A program made the position numbers and the translations under genes. The notes beneath the pieces were generated by a model. The model did not search any database, was not told the DNA's origin, and worked only from the letters and a program-made list of their open reading frames with translations. From a methanogenic archaeon ISO4-H5 (GTDB taxonomy: Archaea > Thermoplasmatota > Thermoplasmata > Methanomassiliicoccales > Methanomethylophilaceae), in NCBI GenBank assembly GCA_001560915.1, contig CP014214.1, forward strand, positions 930,001-994,000: a stretch of DNA of 64,000 nt, given 5' to 3'. This document shows, piece after piece, positions 26,708 through 35,546 of this stretch; the first letter of the stretch is position 1, and each line of letters begins with the position of its first letter.

Positions 26708-26758
26708 TTTCGGTCACTTTCGGTACTTTCGGTGACCTCCCCCTGTGAACTTTATATA
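26708..26758 (+). promoter_or_regulatory. Left end and promoter of the first tnpB, shared with the second
   Basis: This stretch contains three CTTTCGGT-like direct repeats, a GACCTCCCCCT block and the TATA box CTTTATATA, about 25 bases before the tnpB start. Nearly the same 51 bases occur, reverse-complemented, before the second tnpB at 39133-39183. Conservation outside the coding region marks it as the element's functional left end. Confidence 0.75.
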
Positions 26759-26782
26759 CTTCTAAACAACGTATGTCAAACG

Positions 26783-28048
26783 ATGCCATATCGTACCGTG
26801 AAGATTCAGCTCTTCCCTAAACCCGAACAGGAGAAGAAGCTCTTACTGACCCTGCATGCCTGCAGGGCCACCTACAACGATCTCAACGAGTACTGCAGGG
26901 ACTTCACTAAAAGATACGATGAATGGCGCGAGAGCATGGGTGTACAAGAGGGCGATGATGCTTCGCTGTACGAAACGGATACCAACCCTCTTCCGAGATT
27001 CCCTTCGGAATTCGAACTAGTTACCAAAGCGGGAGAGTTCAGGGAGATCAATCTCTGGAGGAGAGAGGCATACAGCGTGGCCGTAAGGGAGGTCGGATGC
27101 AGGATACACAGGGCATACCAGCGTTGGTTCGATTCTCTGGTCGATGATTCTTCCGCAGGTCTGCCGAGATTTAGATCGGAAGGAAAGTACGATTCGTTCA
27201 CTTACCCTGCTTATGAACAATACTACTTGGATACCCAAGGATTATTCAAGGGAAAGAAACCGCGCATGTTCCTCGGAGGCGTAGGCTGGGTAAGGGCTTC
27301 CAATAACAGCATCATCAAAAGAGTTCCCACTAATTGCATGAAACAGGCTGTGGTATCCAGGAAGAAGATGGGAAAATCCAACAAATGGTACATCACGATC
27401 TTCTGCGAATGTCTCGAGATACCCGACAATCGTACCTGGTACATGGATGCGGAAACTCCCGACCCCGTTGGTCTCGACCTGGGTGCCAGGAGAGTGGCAA
27501 CACTCACAGACGGCACGGTGGTCGAGAACCACCGTACCATGAGGAAGAACGAGAAGAGGATGGCGAAGATTCAGCGCAAGATCTCCAAGGCCGAGGAAGG
27601 TTCGGAGGAACGCAGGAAATATCTGGGTCATATGAATCATCTCCTGAAGAGGATCGAAGACAGCAAGAACGATCTTCTGCAGAAAGCCACGAGATCGATT
27701 GTTCAGAATCGCACGAAAATCTTCGTGGAGGACCTTTCCGTCAGAGATCTCCTCGATCTCCAAGACAACAAAGAAACAAGGAAACTGTTCCGCGATGCGA
27801 GCGCGGGGACGTTCATGAGACTGCTCAGATACAAGGGGGAGGAAACCGGGTCTGAGATAGTTCCAGTGAATCCCGCCTACACGAGCAGGATCTGCACCAA
27901 ATGCGGAAGGCTGAACGAGCCGTTCAGCGAAGAGACCTTCCATTGCAGATTCTGCGGTTTCACCAAACACCGTGACGACAACGCATGCGAGAACGTACTT
28001 AGACGCGGGATGGGGTTCGACATCCTTGGCACGTCACCGATTGCCTGA
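26783..28048 (+). CDS. tnpB: TnpB-type RNA-guided nuclease (IS1341/IS605 OrfB)
   Basis: The 421-residue protein begins MPYRTVKIQLFPKPEQEKKL, the TnpB N-terminus. RuvC-like catalytic residues are present: Asp in GLDLGARRVATL, Glu in FVEDLSVRDL and Asp in KHRDDNACENV. A four-Cys zinc finger, CTKCGR and CRFCG, sits between the last two. ATG 26783 is preferred over upstream starts because it follows the TATA box at leaderless distance. TnpB proteins are guided by a right-end RNA (omega RNA). All catalytic residues are intact, so the nuclease may be active. Confidence 0.92.
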   Translation: MPYRTVKIQLFPKPEQEKKLLLTLHACRATYNDLNEYCRDFTKRYDEWRESMGVQEGDDASLYETDTNPLPRFPSEFELVTKAGEFREINLWRREAYSVAVREVGCRIHRAYQRWFDSLVDDSSAGLPRFRSEGKYDSFTYPAYEQYYLDTQGLFKGKKPRMFLGGVGWVRASNNSIIKRVPTNCMKQAVVSRKKMGKSNKWYITIFCECLEIPDNRTWYMDAETPDPVGLDLGARRVATLTDGTVVENHRTMRKNEKRMAKIQRKISKAEEGSEERRKYLGHMNHLLKRIEDSKNDLLQKATRSIVQNRTKIFVEDLSVRDLLDLQDNKETRKLFRDASAGTFMRLLRYKGEETGSEIVPVNPAYTSRICTKCGRLNEPFSEETFHCRFCGFTKHRDDNACENVLRRGMGFDILGTSPIA

Positions 28049-28159
28049 ATTACCGAGGCGGAAGCCGAAGTGCGAAAAAACTGTGACGGGTGTGAGAATT
28101 CATTTCCACACACTTCGTTATAGTACCTAGATTTCCTGCTGGATCCCCACAGTTTCTGA

Positions 28160-28374
28160 ATTCCGAAAAAATGTGACATGTAACAAATTTTCGGAATAGG
28201 AATCCGAGAAGACGGATCAGAGCGCCATGCGCATGACGTTATCGTTGCGGATGACGCCGTCACCAATCATCTGCAGACAGCGGTAGTAATCGGTCATACC
28301 TTCACGGAGGTAGGCTTTGAAGGCCCTCTGGTTGTGATAGTACACGTTAAGATAGACTTCTGAGCATCCTTTCT
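28160..28374. repeat. Upstream copy of a tandem 215-base duplication
   Basis: This block, starting with ATTCCGAAAA and its inverted complement TTTTCGGAAT at 28188-28197, is repeated 224 bases later at 28384-28598. The two copies differ at scattered positions, so the duplication is not fresh. The copy carries the tail of the GNAT gene. Confidence 0.85.
28217..28374 (-). pseudogene. Duplicated 3' tail of the GNAT acetyltransferase gene
   Basis: On the minus strand this encodes the last 50 or so residues of the acetyltransferase at 28441-28929, ending in the same RNDNVMRMAL-type sequence and stop. The homology ends abruptly at 28374, where the preceding codons of the full gene are missing. It has no start of its own and cannot be functional. 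Confidence 0.85.
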
Positions 28375-28383
28375 CGCTCCTCT

Positions 28384-28598
28384 ATTCCGAAAAAATGTGA
28401 CATGTAACAAATTTTCGGAATAGGGATCCGAGAAGACGGTTCAGAGCGCCATGCGCATGACGTAATCGTTGCGGATGACGCCGTCGCCGATCATCTGTAG
28501 ACAGCGGTAGTAATCGGTCATCCCCGCCCTAACGTAGGCTTTGAAGGCCCTCTGGTTGTGATAGTACACGTTGAGGTAGACTTCTGAGCATCCATTCT
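28384..28598. repeat. Downstream copy of the tandem duplication
   Basis: This copy spans the palindromic element (ATTCCGAAAA at 28384-28393, TTTTCGGAAT at 28412-28421) and the 3' third of the intact GNAT gene. The inner bases GTGACATGTAAC also form a dyad, so the whole 38-base element is an extended palindrome, possibly a terminator or protein-binding site at the gene's 3' end. Confidence 0.85.
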
Positions 28599-28929
28599 CG
28601 CGGGCTATGTCGAACATGCTGAGGAGTGCCTCGTGACCCAATCCCTTGCCTCTGAAACGGGGTTCCAGGTACAGTTTGTTGATGTAGAACCTGCCGTCGT
28701 CCTGGATGTGGTAAGAATAGAGCCCCAGGCGTTCGCCGTCCTTGTAGACGTATCCGAACTCGTAGCCGTGAGAGATGGATTCCCTGATGGCATCAGGATT
28801 GGTCCAGGCGGAGAAGATGTACTCCGCCTCCTCAGGAGGCATGAGCGGATCGAACACCTCGTGCCAAATCGGGTGCAGATAAGATGACAGTTCCTCGGCG
28901 TCCTGAGGACCCTTCCTTTCGAATTCCAT
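28441..28929 (-). CDS. GNAT family N-acetyltransferase
   Basis: The 162-residue protein has the GNAT acetyl-CoA-binding motif A as LYLEPRFRGKGLGHEALLSMFDIAREN (consensus R/QxxGxG/A as RGKGLG) and the C-terminal strand SEVYLNVYYHNQRAFKAYVRAGM. It probably acetylates a small molecule or a protein N-terminus; the acceptor is unknown. It is about 40 bases downstream of the EamA transporter gene stop and on the same strand. Its 3' end is duplicated downstream. Confidence 0.9.
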   Translation of the reverse strand: MEFERKGPQDAEELSSYLHPIWHEVFDPLMPPEEAEYIFSAWTNPDAIRESISHGYEFGYVYKDGERLGLYSYHIQDDGRFYINKLYLEPRFRGKGLGHEALLSMFDIARENGCSEVYLNVYYHNQRAFKAYVRAGMTDYYRCLQMIGDGVIRNDYVMRMAL

Positions 28930-28968
28930 CGGGTAGGAATCCGTTCTCAGGTACTAATAGTTCTGCGG

Positions 28969-29901
28969 TCAACGGCTCCGTGATTTCCTGGCCTGGCGTT
29001 CCATCCTCATCCGCCTGATGTCGACATTCATCACCACGATGGACAACGGAATCAATGCCATGCCGATGAAGTTCAGGAGCCCCAGACTCTCGCCGTAGAT
29101 GATGTATCCCACGATGACAGCCGAAGGGACCTCCAGGATGCCTATGAGATTGGCCGTGACCGGCGAGAGGTACTTGAGGGAATACACCTGGAGGTAATAG
29201 GGGATCAGGGACATCAGCAGGGCCATACCCAGGATGTCCATTATCACATGGTCGGAAACGACCTTGCCGGGTATTGAGAACACATCAGAAAACGGCAAAG
29301 ACACCAATGCTGCCGTGAGGAACACGTAGAGTATCACTGTGTTACCCGAATAACCCCTGTTCATCAGCAGTTTGTTGCCTACGGTATATCCCGCGAAGGT
29401 CACTCCGGCAATAGCCGCAAAGCTTATTCCCAGGAGATCGAAATCCACGTCCTCCGACAGGACCCCCGTGACGAGAATGCACCCGACGAACGCCATGCAG
29501 ACGGCGAGCACCTTTCTGGCGGTGATGACCTCGCTGAAGAGTATCATGCAGAAGAGCAGCACCCAATAGGGGGAGGTCATCTGCAATACGGTGGACAGAG
29601 ACAGATGGATGCGGATCTGGGCCTCGAAGAGGAAGAAATCCGACAGGATCCTGATGGCCCCGATGAACACGAACAGCCACAGGTCCTTCTTCTTCACAGC
29701 GAAGCTGGAACGGTCGAATATAGCTAGGAGGACAGCCAGCACGATCCCGCCGATGAGCATGCGGATGAAGGCGGTCTGCATGGCGGTGAAACCGTCCGCG
29801 GCGAGGTTCCTGGTGTACATACCGATGAAACCCCATATGGCCGCCGAAAAAGTCATGGCGGCGACTGCGGAACCTGCTTTGCTGTCCATGAAAGACCTCA
29901 T
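28969..29901 (-). CDS. EamA/DMT family transporter
   Basis: The 310-residue product has about ten hydrophobic segments, beginning with AVAAMTFSAAIWGFIGMYT, in the two-repeat EamA arrangement. Such proteins export metabolites or amino acids. The start ATG at 29901 overlaps the stop of the upstream zinc-ribbon gene (ATGA), which supports it over longer alternatives that run into that gene. The C-terminus is basic (RRMRMERQARKSRSR) and cytoplasmic. Confidence 0.85.
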   Translation of the reverse strand: MRSFMDSKAGSAVAAMTFSAAIWGFIGMYTRNLAADGFTAMQTAFIRMLIGGIVLAVLLAIFDRSSFAVKKKDLWLFVFIGAIRILSDFFLFEAQIRIHLSLSTVLQMTSPYWVLLFCMILFSEVITARKVLAVCMAFVGCILVTGVLSEDVDFDLLGISFAAIAGVTFAGYTVGNKLLMNRGYSGNTVILYVFLTAALVSLPFSDVFSIPGKVVSDHVIMDILGMALLMSLIPYYLQVYSLKYLSPVTANLIGILEVPSAVIVGYIIYGESLGLLNFIGMALIPLSIVVMNVDIRRMRMERQARKSRSR

Positions 29902-30488
29902 TCGTCGAATACAGGCCTGATGGCGCGGAGCCTCAGGGTGCAGAGGAATCCGCACAGAAGGAAGTAGAATCCGTTCAGGTTCCCGATTCCGCACAGTCCG
30001 CCCATGATGATGGTGGACGCCAGACAGGAGTAGAATGATACGTTGAAGTAGCGCCTCTTGAGAAGGGTTGCGAGGCTGACCGCGGCGGCGGCACAGCTGC
30101 TCACGAAGAGGGCGAGTTCGAAGGGAACGACCTTACCCAGACCCAGGATGCCGTTCAGAGACTCGACGTAACCTCCCATGACGGAAAACAGCGCAATGGA
30201 AAGGATGGCGGACAGGACAACCCAGATTATGAGCATGAAGACGGTGAAGGACCTGTTGCTCTCGAGGATCTGCTGCTGGAGGTTCTGTGCCATCTCGGCA
30301 TAGGCCTGCTGCGCCCTCTGGATCTGCTCCGCCTGAGCTTCCGCCTGCGAATCAGTGCGGATGTTCGCACTGCCGGTGGTGGAACGCGGTTCCGCACGGT
30401 ATTGGCGTCCGCAGCGGGGACAGAATCCGTAATCCTCAAAGAACTGGTAGCCGCATTCGATGCAGTATCTACCTTCACTTGCTTCCAT
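29898..30488 (-). CDS. Membrane protein with N-terminal zinc ribbon
   Basis: From ATG 30488 the 196-residue protein begins MEASEGRYCIECGYQF, then FCPRCGRQY, a two-CxxC zinc ribbon. A Gln/Ala-rich helical linker and four hydrophobic segments follow (FMLIIWVVLSAILSIALF; FELALFVSSCAAAAVSLA; CLASTIIMGGLCGIG; FYFLLCGFLCTL). A longer upstream reading overlaps the divergent tldD gene and is rejected. It is coupled to the EamA transporter downstream by a four-base overlap. The function is unknown. Confidence 0.75.
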   Translation of the reverse strand: MEASEGRYCIECGYQFFEDYGFCPRCGRQYRAEPRSTTGSANIRTDSQAEAQAEQIQRAQQAYAEMAQNLQQQILESNRSFTVFMLIIWVVLSAILSIALFSVMGGYVESLNGILGLGKVVPFELALFVSSCAAAAVSLATLLKRRYFNVSFYSCLASTIIMGGLCGIGNLNGFYFLLCGFLCTLRLRAIRPVFDE

Positions 30489-30582
30489 CGTAACTTCATG
30501 GGGATTTTTCCTAAAAATAGGTAACGATGGAAGAGCGTTAAATCCCTGTTCGGGATTGTCGTCACCATAACAGGTGATTCGA

Positions 30583-31992
30583 ATGCAGCAGATGCAGATG
30601 CAGGATGCCTCGGCGATGCAGGATACCCTCGCCAAGGCGGTTTCGAGGATGCAGGACCTCGGTGCGGAGTTCGCGGATGCCAAATCCCAGACCGTGAGGA
30701 CGGCCGGAGTCAGTTCCATCAACGGAGGCCTGAGGCAGCTCGTAAGGAAGAGCGTGGGAGGTGTCTGTGTCAGGGCTTGGATCGGCGGCAGATGGGGATA
30801 TGGCAACGTCTCCTCCTTCGACAGCAGGGCCGTGATGCAGGCGGCGGAGGAAGCCGTGAAGAATGCCGCAGGAGACAGGAAATCCGATCTGAAACTGGAG
30901 CCCTCGTCGGTAGTGAAGCACATGAAGGCACAGGTCAAGATACATCCTGACACGATCGATCTCGATGACAAGATCGAAGTGGCCCGCACCCTCGACAGGG
31001 CCCAGACCATCGACGAACGCATCGTAAACAGCATCGGCAGCTATTCGGAGGAGATCAAAGACAACTGCCTCGTCAATTCCGCAGGTTCGGATCTTTCCTG
31101 GCAGGAGGTCAGGACCCTCGCCCGTGCCATGTCAATAGCTTCCGACGGGACTTCTATGGAACGCTACTACGACGGTCCCGACAGCACCAAGGGATTCGAG
31201 GTAATCAGGGAGACCGACCTTGAGGCTTTGGGACACAGGACCGCAGAGGAAGCCATCAAATCTCTCTCCGCAGTAAGGTGTCCATCCGGGAATCTTACGG
31301 TGGTCTCCGACCCCATGATCACCGGCCTGCTGGCACATGAAGCGATGGGACACGCATCGGAGGGTGACGAGATCACCAAGAAGAGGTCCTTCCTGACCGG
31401 CATGTGCGGAAAGAGGGCTGCCTCCGACATAGTGAGCATGTACGATAACGGAACCGTTCCCGGAGCCCACGGAAGCATCCCCTTCGATGATGAGGGAACA
31501 CCTTCGTCCTGCACCAAGATCATCGACCACGGAGTCTACACCGGATACATGCACACCCTCGAGACCGCTTCCCAGCTGGGAGTGGCACCCACCGGCAACG
31601 GAAGGGCCGAGAACTTCGGCAAGAGGCATTGGGTCAGGATGACCAACACCTACTTCGGTCCCGGCGAATGGGACAAGGACGAGCTTATCGCCGAGACCAA
31701 GGACGGTATCCTCACCGACAAGATGGTCAGCGGTATGGAAGACCCCGTCGGAGGCTGCTTCGAGGCCAAAGCACTTCGCGGCTACCTCGTGAAGAACGGA
31801 GAGGTGCAGGGACTAGTCAAATCGTTCACCCTGACCGGGAAATCCGTGGATATCCTGTGCACCGTGGATGCCCTGTCGGACCAGGTAATCCTCGACGGAG
31901 GAATGTGCGGAAAGGGCATCGAAGATTGGGTAAGAGTATCATCGGGAGGGCCGTACATGCGTGCCCGCATGATTGTGGGGGGAGGCCAGTGA
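30583..31992 (+). CDS. tldD: TldD metalloprotease subunit
   Basis: TldD and TldE form a heterodimeric zinc protease that degrades or trims unfolded and modified peptides. This protein has the metal motif HEAMGHASEGD (HExxxH) and the block GSIPFDDEGTPSSCTKIIDHG typical of TldD. ATG 30583 is preceded by AGGTGATT, a good ribosome binding site, so the GTG at 30574 is less likely. Its stop overlaps the start of tldE (GTGA). The catalytic residues are intact. Confidence 0.92.
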   Translation: MQQMQMQDASAMQDTLAKAVSRMQDLGAEFADAKSQTVRTAGVSSINGGLRQLVRKSVGGVCVRAWIGGRWGYGNVSSFDSRAVMQAAEEAVKNAAGDRKSDLKLEPSSVVKHMKAQVKIHPDTIDLDDKIEVARTLDRAQTIDERIVNSIGSYSEEIKDNCLVNSAGSDLSWQEVRTLARAMSIASDGTSMERYYDGPDSTKGFEVIRETDLEALGHRTAEEAIKSLSAVRCPSGNLTVVSDPMITGLLAHEAMGHASEGDEITKKRSFLTGMCGKRAASDIVSMYDNGTVPGAHGSIPFDDEGTPSSCTKIIDHGVYTGYMHTLETASQLGVAPTGNGRAENFGKRHWVRMTNTYFGPGEWDKDELIAETKDGILTDKMVSGMEDPVGGCFEAKALRGYLVKNGEVQGLVKSFTLTGKSVDILCTVDALSDQVILDGGMCGKGIEDWVRVSSGGPYMRARMIVGGGQ

Positions 31993-33326
31993 CCGGCTAC
32001 ATCGGCGAGAAGGCCATGCAGGCCCTGAAGAACTACGATCAGTCCGAAGTCTACGTATCGGACACCGTGGTGAACACGGTCTACATCGACAACTCCGAGA
32101 TCAGCAACGTGGAGACCAAACACGATGTGGGAATGATGTTCAGGATGACCAAAGGCGGAAAATCGGGAAAAGCTTCCGTGACGCTCAGCGGCCCCGATGC
32201 GGAATCGGAATGCATCTCCATGGCGGATTCCGTTTTGAAGTTCTCTCCCGTTGAAGAAGACCTCAATCCGTTCTCATATCCGTCGCAGGCCAAGATATCC
32301 CAGCCCGATATCTTCGACAGGAAAGTCGAGAACATCACCGCCGACGAACTCAGGGAGCTCGCCAAACGTGTGATCTCCGCATGTTCCGACTTCAAAGATG
32401 CCAAAGTGACCATTCCCCGCGCTCAGATCAGGGTGGCCACAACCAGCACCCATACACTGAATTCCAACGGTGTGGATACCGAGCACAGGAGCACCCTCGT
32501 CTACGGACATTTCACCTCGATGTGCGTCAGGGAGCACCCCGGAGAGGGCATCGAATTCTTCCACGGCACCCATCTCGACATGGATCCGGAGGCTATCGGC
32601 AGCAGTATCGCATCCAAAGCGTACAATGCAGCGGTCTGCACCGAATTCAAAGGCCACAGGAAGATGTCGATGGTACTCACGCCTCAGGAAGGCTCTGAGA
32701 TGCTGTTCTCATCCGTGGGCGATGCCATCGACGGAGAGAACGTCAAGTACGGAAGGAGCAGGTGGAAGGATTCCGTTGGTCAGGAGGTCGCTTCGTCGGC
32801 CCTTAACATCTGCGACGACCCCACCTCCAATGCTCCCCTGTCCTGCGTATTCGATGATGAAGGAACCGCCACCGAGAAGCGCCCCATCGTAGAGAACGGT
32901 GTCCTCAGGGGATTCCTCCGCGACACCTTCTGCGGAAACAGCACGGGAAACGGCATGAGGAGGTCCAGCGTAGAGGCCCAGGGGGCTTACGAGAGGACTC
33001 CTGTCATCAAACCGCTCAACCTCACCGTGAAACCGGGAAGGTACTCCTTCGACGAGATCGTATCCCAGCTTGACGATGCCATCATTGTCGAAAAGTTCGC
33101 CAGCCCCGAGGCCGACGGACTGACGGGAAGATTCGGACTGAACGTCAGATGCGGACACATTGTGCACAACGGGGAGATAACCGGCACCGTGAACAACGCT
33201 CTTCTGATGGGCAACATGTACGACTGTGTCAGGAACATCTCGATGATAGGCAACGATTCCAAGCAGACCGGAGTCGTGAATCTGCCTACCATATGCTATG
33301 AGGGGACCGACATCACAGGCAACTGA
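31989..33326 (+). CDS. tldE: TldE (PmbA-like) protease partner subunit
   Basis: From GTG 31989 the 445-residue product has the PmbA/TldE features AKVTIPRAQIRVATTSTHTLNSNG and SCVFDDEGTATEKRPIVENGVLRGFLRDTFCG. It lacks the HExxxH motif, as expected for the non-catalytic TldE partner. The GTG overlaps the tldD stop by four bases, so the two subunits are made together. It ends 63 bases before a surface-protein gene. Confidence 0.9.
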   Translation: MTGYIGEKAMQALKNYDQSEVYVSDTVVNTVYIDNSEISNVETKHDVGMMFRMTKGGKSGKASVTLSGPDAESECISMADSVLKFSPVEEDLNPFSYPSQAKISQPDIFDRKVENITADELRELAKRVISACSDFKDAKVTIPRAQIRVATTSTHTLNSNGVDTEHRSTLVYGHFTSMCVREHPGEGIEFFHGTHLDMDPEAIGSSIASKAYNAAVCTEFKGHRKMSMVLTPQEGSEMLFSSVGDAIDGENVKYGRSRWKDSVGQEVASSALNICDDPTSNAPLSCVFDDEGTATEKRPIVENGVLRGFLRDTFCGNSTGNGMRRSSVEAQGAYERTPVIKPLNLTVKPGRYSFDEIVSQLDDAIIVEKFASPEADGLTGRFGLNVRCGHIVHNGEITGTVNNALLMGNMYDCVRNISMIGNDSKQTGVVNLPTICYEGTDITGN

Positions 33327-33389
33327 GCCCCCATACCAATAGAAAAACGCTTTATTGCGCGCGGGTATAGAGGACGTGAGGAGACCGTC

Positions 33390-34646
33390 ATGATGGCGAA
33401 AGGAACGATGATACTCGTATTTGCGGCAGTATTTGCCGCAGCATTCGGTTTCATCGCCATGTCGGATACTTCGGATGCCGCACCCGTAGTCGGACCCGAC
33501 GATTGCCAATACGAGCTGAACGGTACGGAGGCCACTTTCCTCAAGTCTCCCGAAGGTGCCGTTTCTGTCGATGTCCCGGATACTGTGACCATTGACAATG
33601 TCGAGTATACAGTAACCGCGATAGGACCCGAAGCGGTACCCCCCAGTGCTTACGTCCTGACGATAGGTATGAATGTGAAGACCATCGACAGTTCCGCACT
33701 CGACCGGACTAACAAACTCGAAATGATCACGGCCGATACCGAGTACTTCTCAGATCAAGGAGGAATCCTGTACACTGCTGACCATTCCAAACTGGTCTTC
33801 TATCCTCAGAGCAAGACGAATGACACCCCATACATCTCGAACGATGTCAAAGAGATCGGTGAGAAAGCATTCTCCTATGCAGATGCAGTGACTAAAATTG
33901 AAATACCCGAAAGCGTGACACACATCGGCGCATATGCATTTCAATTCTGCACCCAACTGACCACCGTCACACTTCCGGCAGGACTTACCGAACTCGGTGA
34001 TTATGCATTTAGGGGGTGTTTCGATCTCGTGGAAATACCGGAACTTCCAGAATCCTTGAATTCCATCGGTGAGAACGTATTCAAGGATTGTACCAAACTC
34101 CAGATCGTGGACATTCCCGAAAGTATTACCGCAATCAAAGCTTCGGCTTTCAGCGGATGTAAAGGCATATCCTGCGTTTCCATAGCCGAAGGCGTCAGTG
34201 TGGATCCTGCCGCCTTCCCCGGTTTCATGTTTTATGCAACAGATGGTACTGAGCTTACTGGCAATGGCCTGGCGGGCATTCTCTTCTACGGTTCTGGTAC
34301 CGAAACCAAGCTCTATGATTCCCGCACTGGTTTCACCATTACTTTCGATAACGGATCGGATTGGGTCTCTTCGAAGAAGATGACCACGACCGCAGACGGA
34401 AAACTGCCGTCCTTCCCGGAGTACGAGGGATTCCTCTCGAAGTCTCACGCATGGTATGACAGCAAAGGCGAAATGGTGGATGAGAATACGGTCTTCACCG
34501 AGGACTGCACCCTTCATAGCAGCCATACGAAACCTGATGACCCGTCTGACACCAAACCCGACAATCTGCTTATAGGAGCTGTCGTCATCGCAGGATTGGT
34601 GGCATTGATCCTTGTCACCATCATCTATTCGCCGAAGCGTATGTGA
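33390..34646 (+). CDS. BspA-like leucine-rich-repeat surface protein
   Basis: The 418-residue protein has a signal peptide (ILVFAAVFAAAFGFIAMS). LRR_5/BspA-type repeats follow, such as VTKIEIPESVTHIGAYAFQFCTQL, TVTLPAGLTELGDYAFRGCFDL and IPESITAIKASAFSGCKGI. It ends with a single C-terminal membrane anchor LLIGAVVIAGLVALILVTIIY and a short basic tail. BspA-like proteins serve as adhesins in gut and host-associated microbes. The gene stops exactly where the convergent neighbour's stop begins (TGATCA). Confidence 0.88.
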   Translation: MMAKGTMILVFAAVFAAAFGFIAMSDTSDAAPVVGPDDCQYELNGTEATFLKSPEGAVSVDVPDTVTIDNVEYTVTAIGPEAVPPSAYVLTIGMNVKTIDSSALDRTNKLEMITADTEYFSDQGGILYTADHSKLVFYPQSKTNDTPYISNDVKEIGEKAFSYADAVTKIEIPESVTHIGAYAFQFCTQLTTVTLPAGLTELGDYAFRGCFDLVEIPELPESLNSIGENVFKDCTKLQIVDIPESITAIKASAFSGCKGISCVSIAEGVSVDPAAFPGFMFYATDGTELTGNGLAGILFYGSGTETKLYDSRTGFTITFDNGSDWVSSKKMTTTADGKLPSFPEYEGFLSKSHAWYDSKGEMVDENTVFTEDCTLHSSHTKPDDPSDTKPDNLLIGAVVIAGLVALILVTIIYSPKRM

Positions 34647-35447
34647 TCAGTGCATCGCATTGATGTTCTGGTCTGCGGGTTTCCTGCCTTCGGAGAACAT
34701 CTCCTTGATTCTTCCGAAGATCTCCGACGAGAATCCTGCCCACCATTCGGGATCGTAACCGGTAAAACGCATGGTGATCTGCCCGGGTTTGTATCCGATG
34801 GAAACGCTGTCCTGGGAATCGACATCTTTGACGGCGGGACCCGGAACCTCTCTGAACCTGGAGAATACATCGTATTTCAGGAAGATGTCCTGCAGGGATT
34901 CCCAATCCCCGTCAGTCATGAAATAGGTCCCGTCCTGGTCGTACCTATCGAAGAGATTGTAAAAAGTGAACGTCCTTTCCATGTAATCGGCGATAACGAT
35001 GGGGCAGGCTTCTCCTTTCTGTTCCACGACGGTGAAGTTCCTGAAATCGGGGATTCCGGGTTCGAGCTGCCTGCGCTTCATCCTCATGAAGGCGATCATA
35101 TCCTTTTTGAAGGACTCGAACTCGCGGGGGAACTTGTTGTATCCCTCGGTGAGGGTGTGCTTGCCGAGGACATGGATCTCGAGAGACCAGATGGCCCCGT
35201 CCTCGACCGAGTCGTTGACATAGGCGGCATCCCACTTGTCTGCGTGAGCCTCCTCGATGATCATCATGAGCTTGTCCCAATCCCCTTCATCCATGATGTA
35301 ATCCCAGCGGAAGTCGGGAATGGTATCCTCCATGCCGAAGAAACCGTAGCAGCGCAACAGGAGCTTGCCTGTGCTCTTCTCGGCTGCGACCTGTATGCAG
35401 TGGGTCTTCTCCTGGAAAACGAAATTGAAGCGGAGGATATCGCTCAT
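34647..35447 (-). CDS. Hypothetical protein
   Basis: The start ATG at 35447 gives a 266-residue protein that I cannot assign. It appears to be a soluble mixed alpha-beta protein. Two paired segments, MDEGDWDKLMMIIEEA and MTDGDWESLQDIFLKYD, suggest an internal duplication of about 100 residues. It has no signal peptide or cofactor motif. The stop is back-to-back with that of the BspA-like gene. Confidence 0.7.
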   Translation of the reverse strand: MSDILRFNFVFQEKTHCIQVAAEKSTGKLLLRCYGFFGMEDTIPDFRWDYIMDEGDWDKLMMIIEEAHADKWDAAYVNDSVEDGAIWSLEIHVLGKHTLTEGYNKFPREFESFKKDMIAFMRMKRRQLEPGIPDFRNFTVVEQKGEACPIVIADYMERTFTFYNLFDRYDQDGTYFMTDGDWESLQDIFLKYDVFSRFREVPGPAVKDVDSQDSVSIGYKPGQITMRFTGYDPEWWAGFSSEIFGRIKEMFSEGRKPADQNINAMH

Positions 35448-35546
35448 GCACGTTAATCGAAACATGAGTATATAAATGGAACCTGGTTGTTTTGTATCGG
35501 AGTTGGAATCGTCCAGTTCATATAGTGTCGCACATATCACCCCGAC

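Larger units (their letters stand above)
26640..28127 (+). mobile_element. tnpB-bearing element bounded by 26-bp perfect inverted repeats
   Basis: The 26 bases at 26640-26665 (beginning GGTACTATAACGAAGTGTGT) recur as an exact reverse complement at 28102-28127. The interval is about 1.5 kb and contains one gene, a TnpB-type nuclease, and no TnpA transposase. IS200/IS605-type elements normally have subterminal hairpins instead of inverted terminal repeats, so the repeats may belong to an older non-autonomous element that received the tnpB insertion. I see no convincing target-site duplication next to the repeats. Confidence 0.7.

Noticed and set aside
29902-31034. Longer version of the zinc-ribbon membrane protein
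   Set aside because: It would run through tldD on the opposite strand, and the zinc ribbon only starts at residue 1 of the shorter version.
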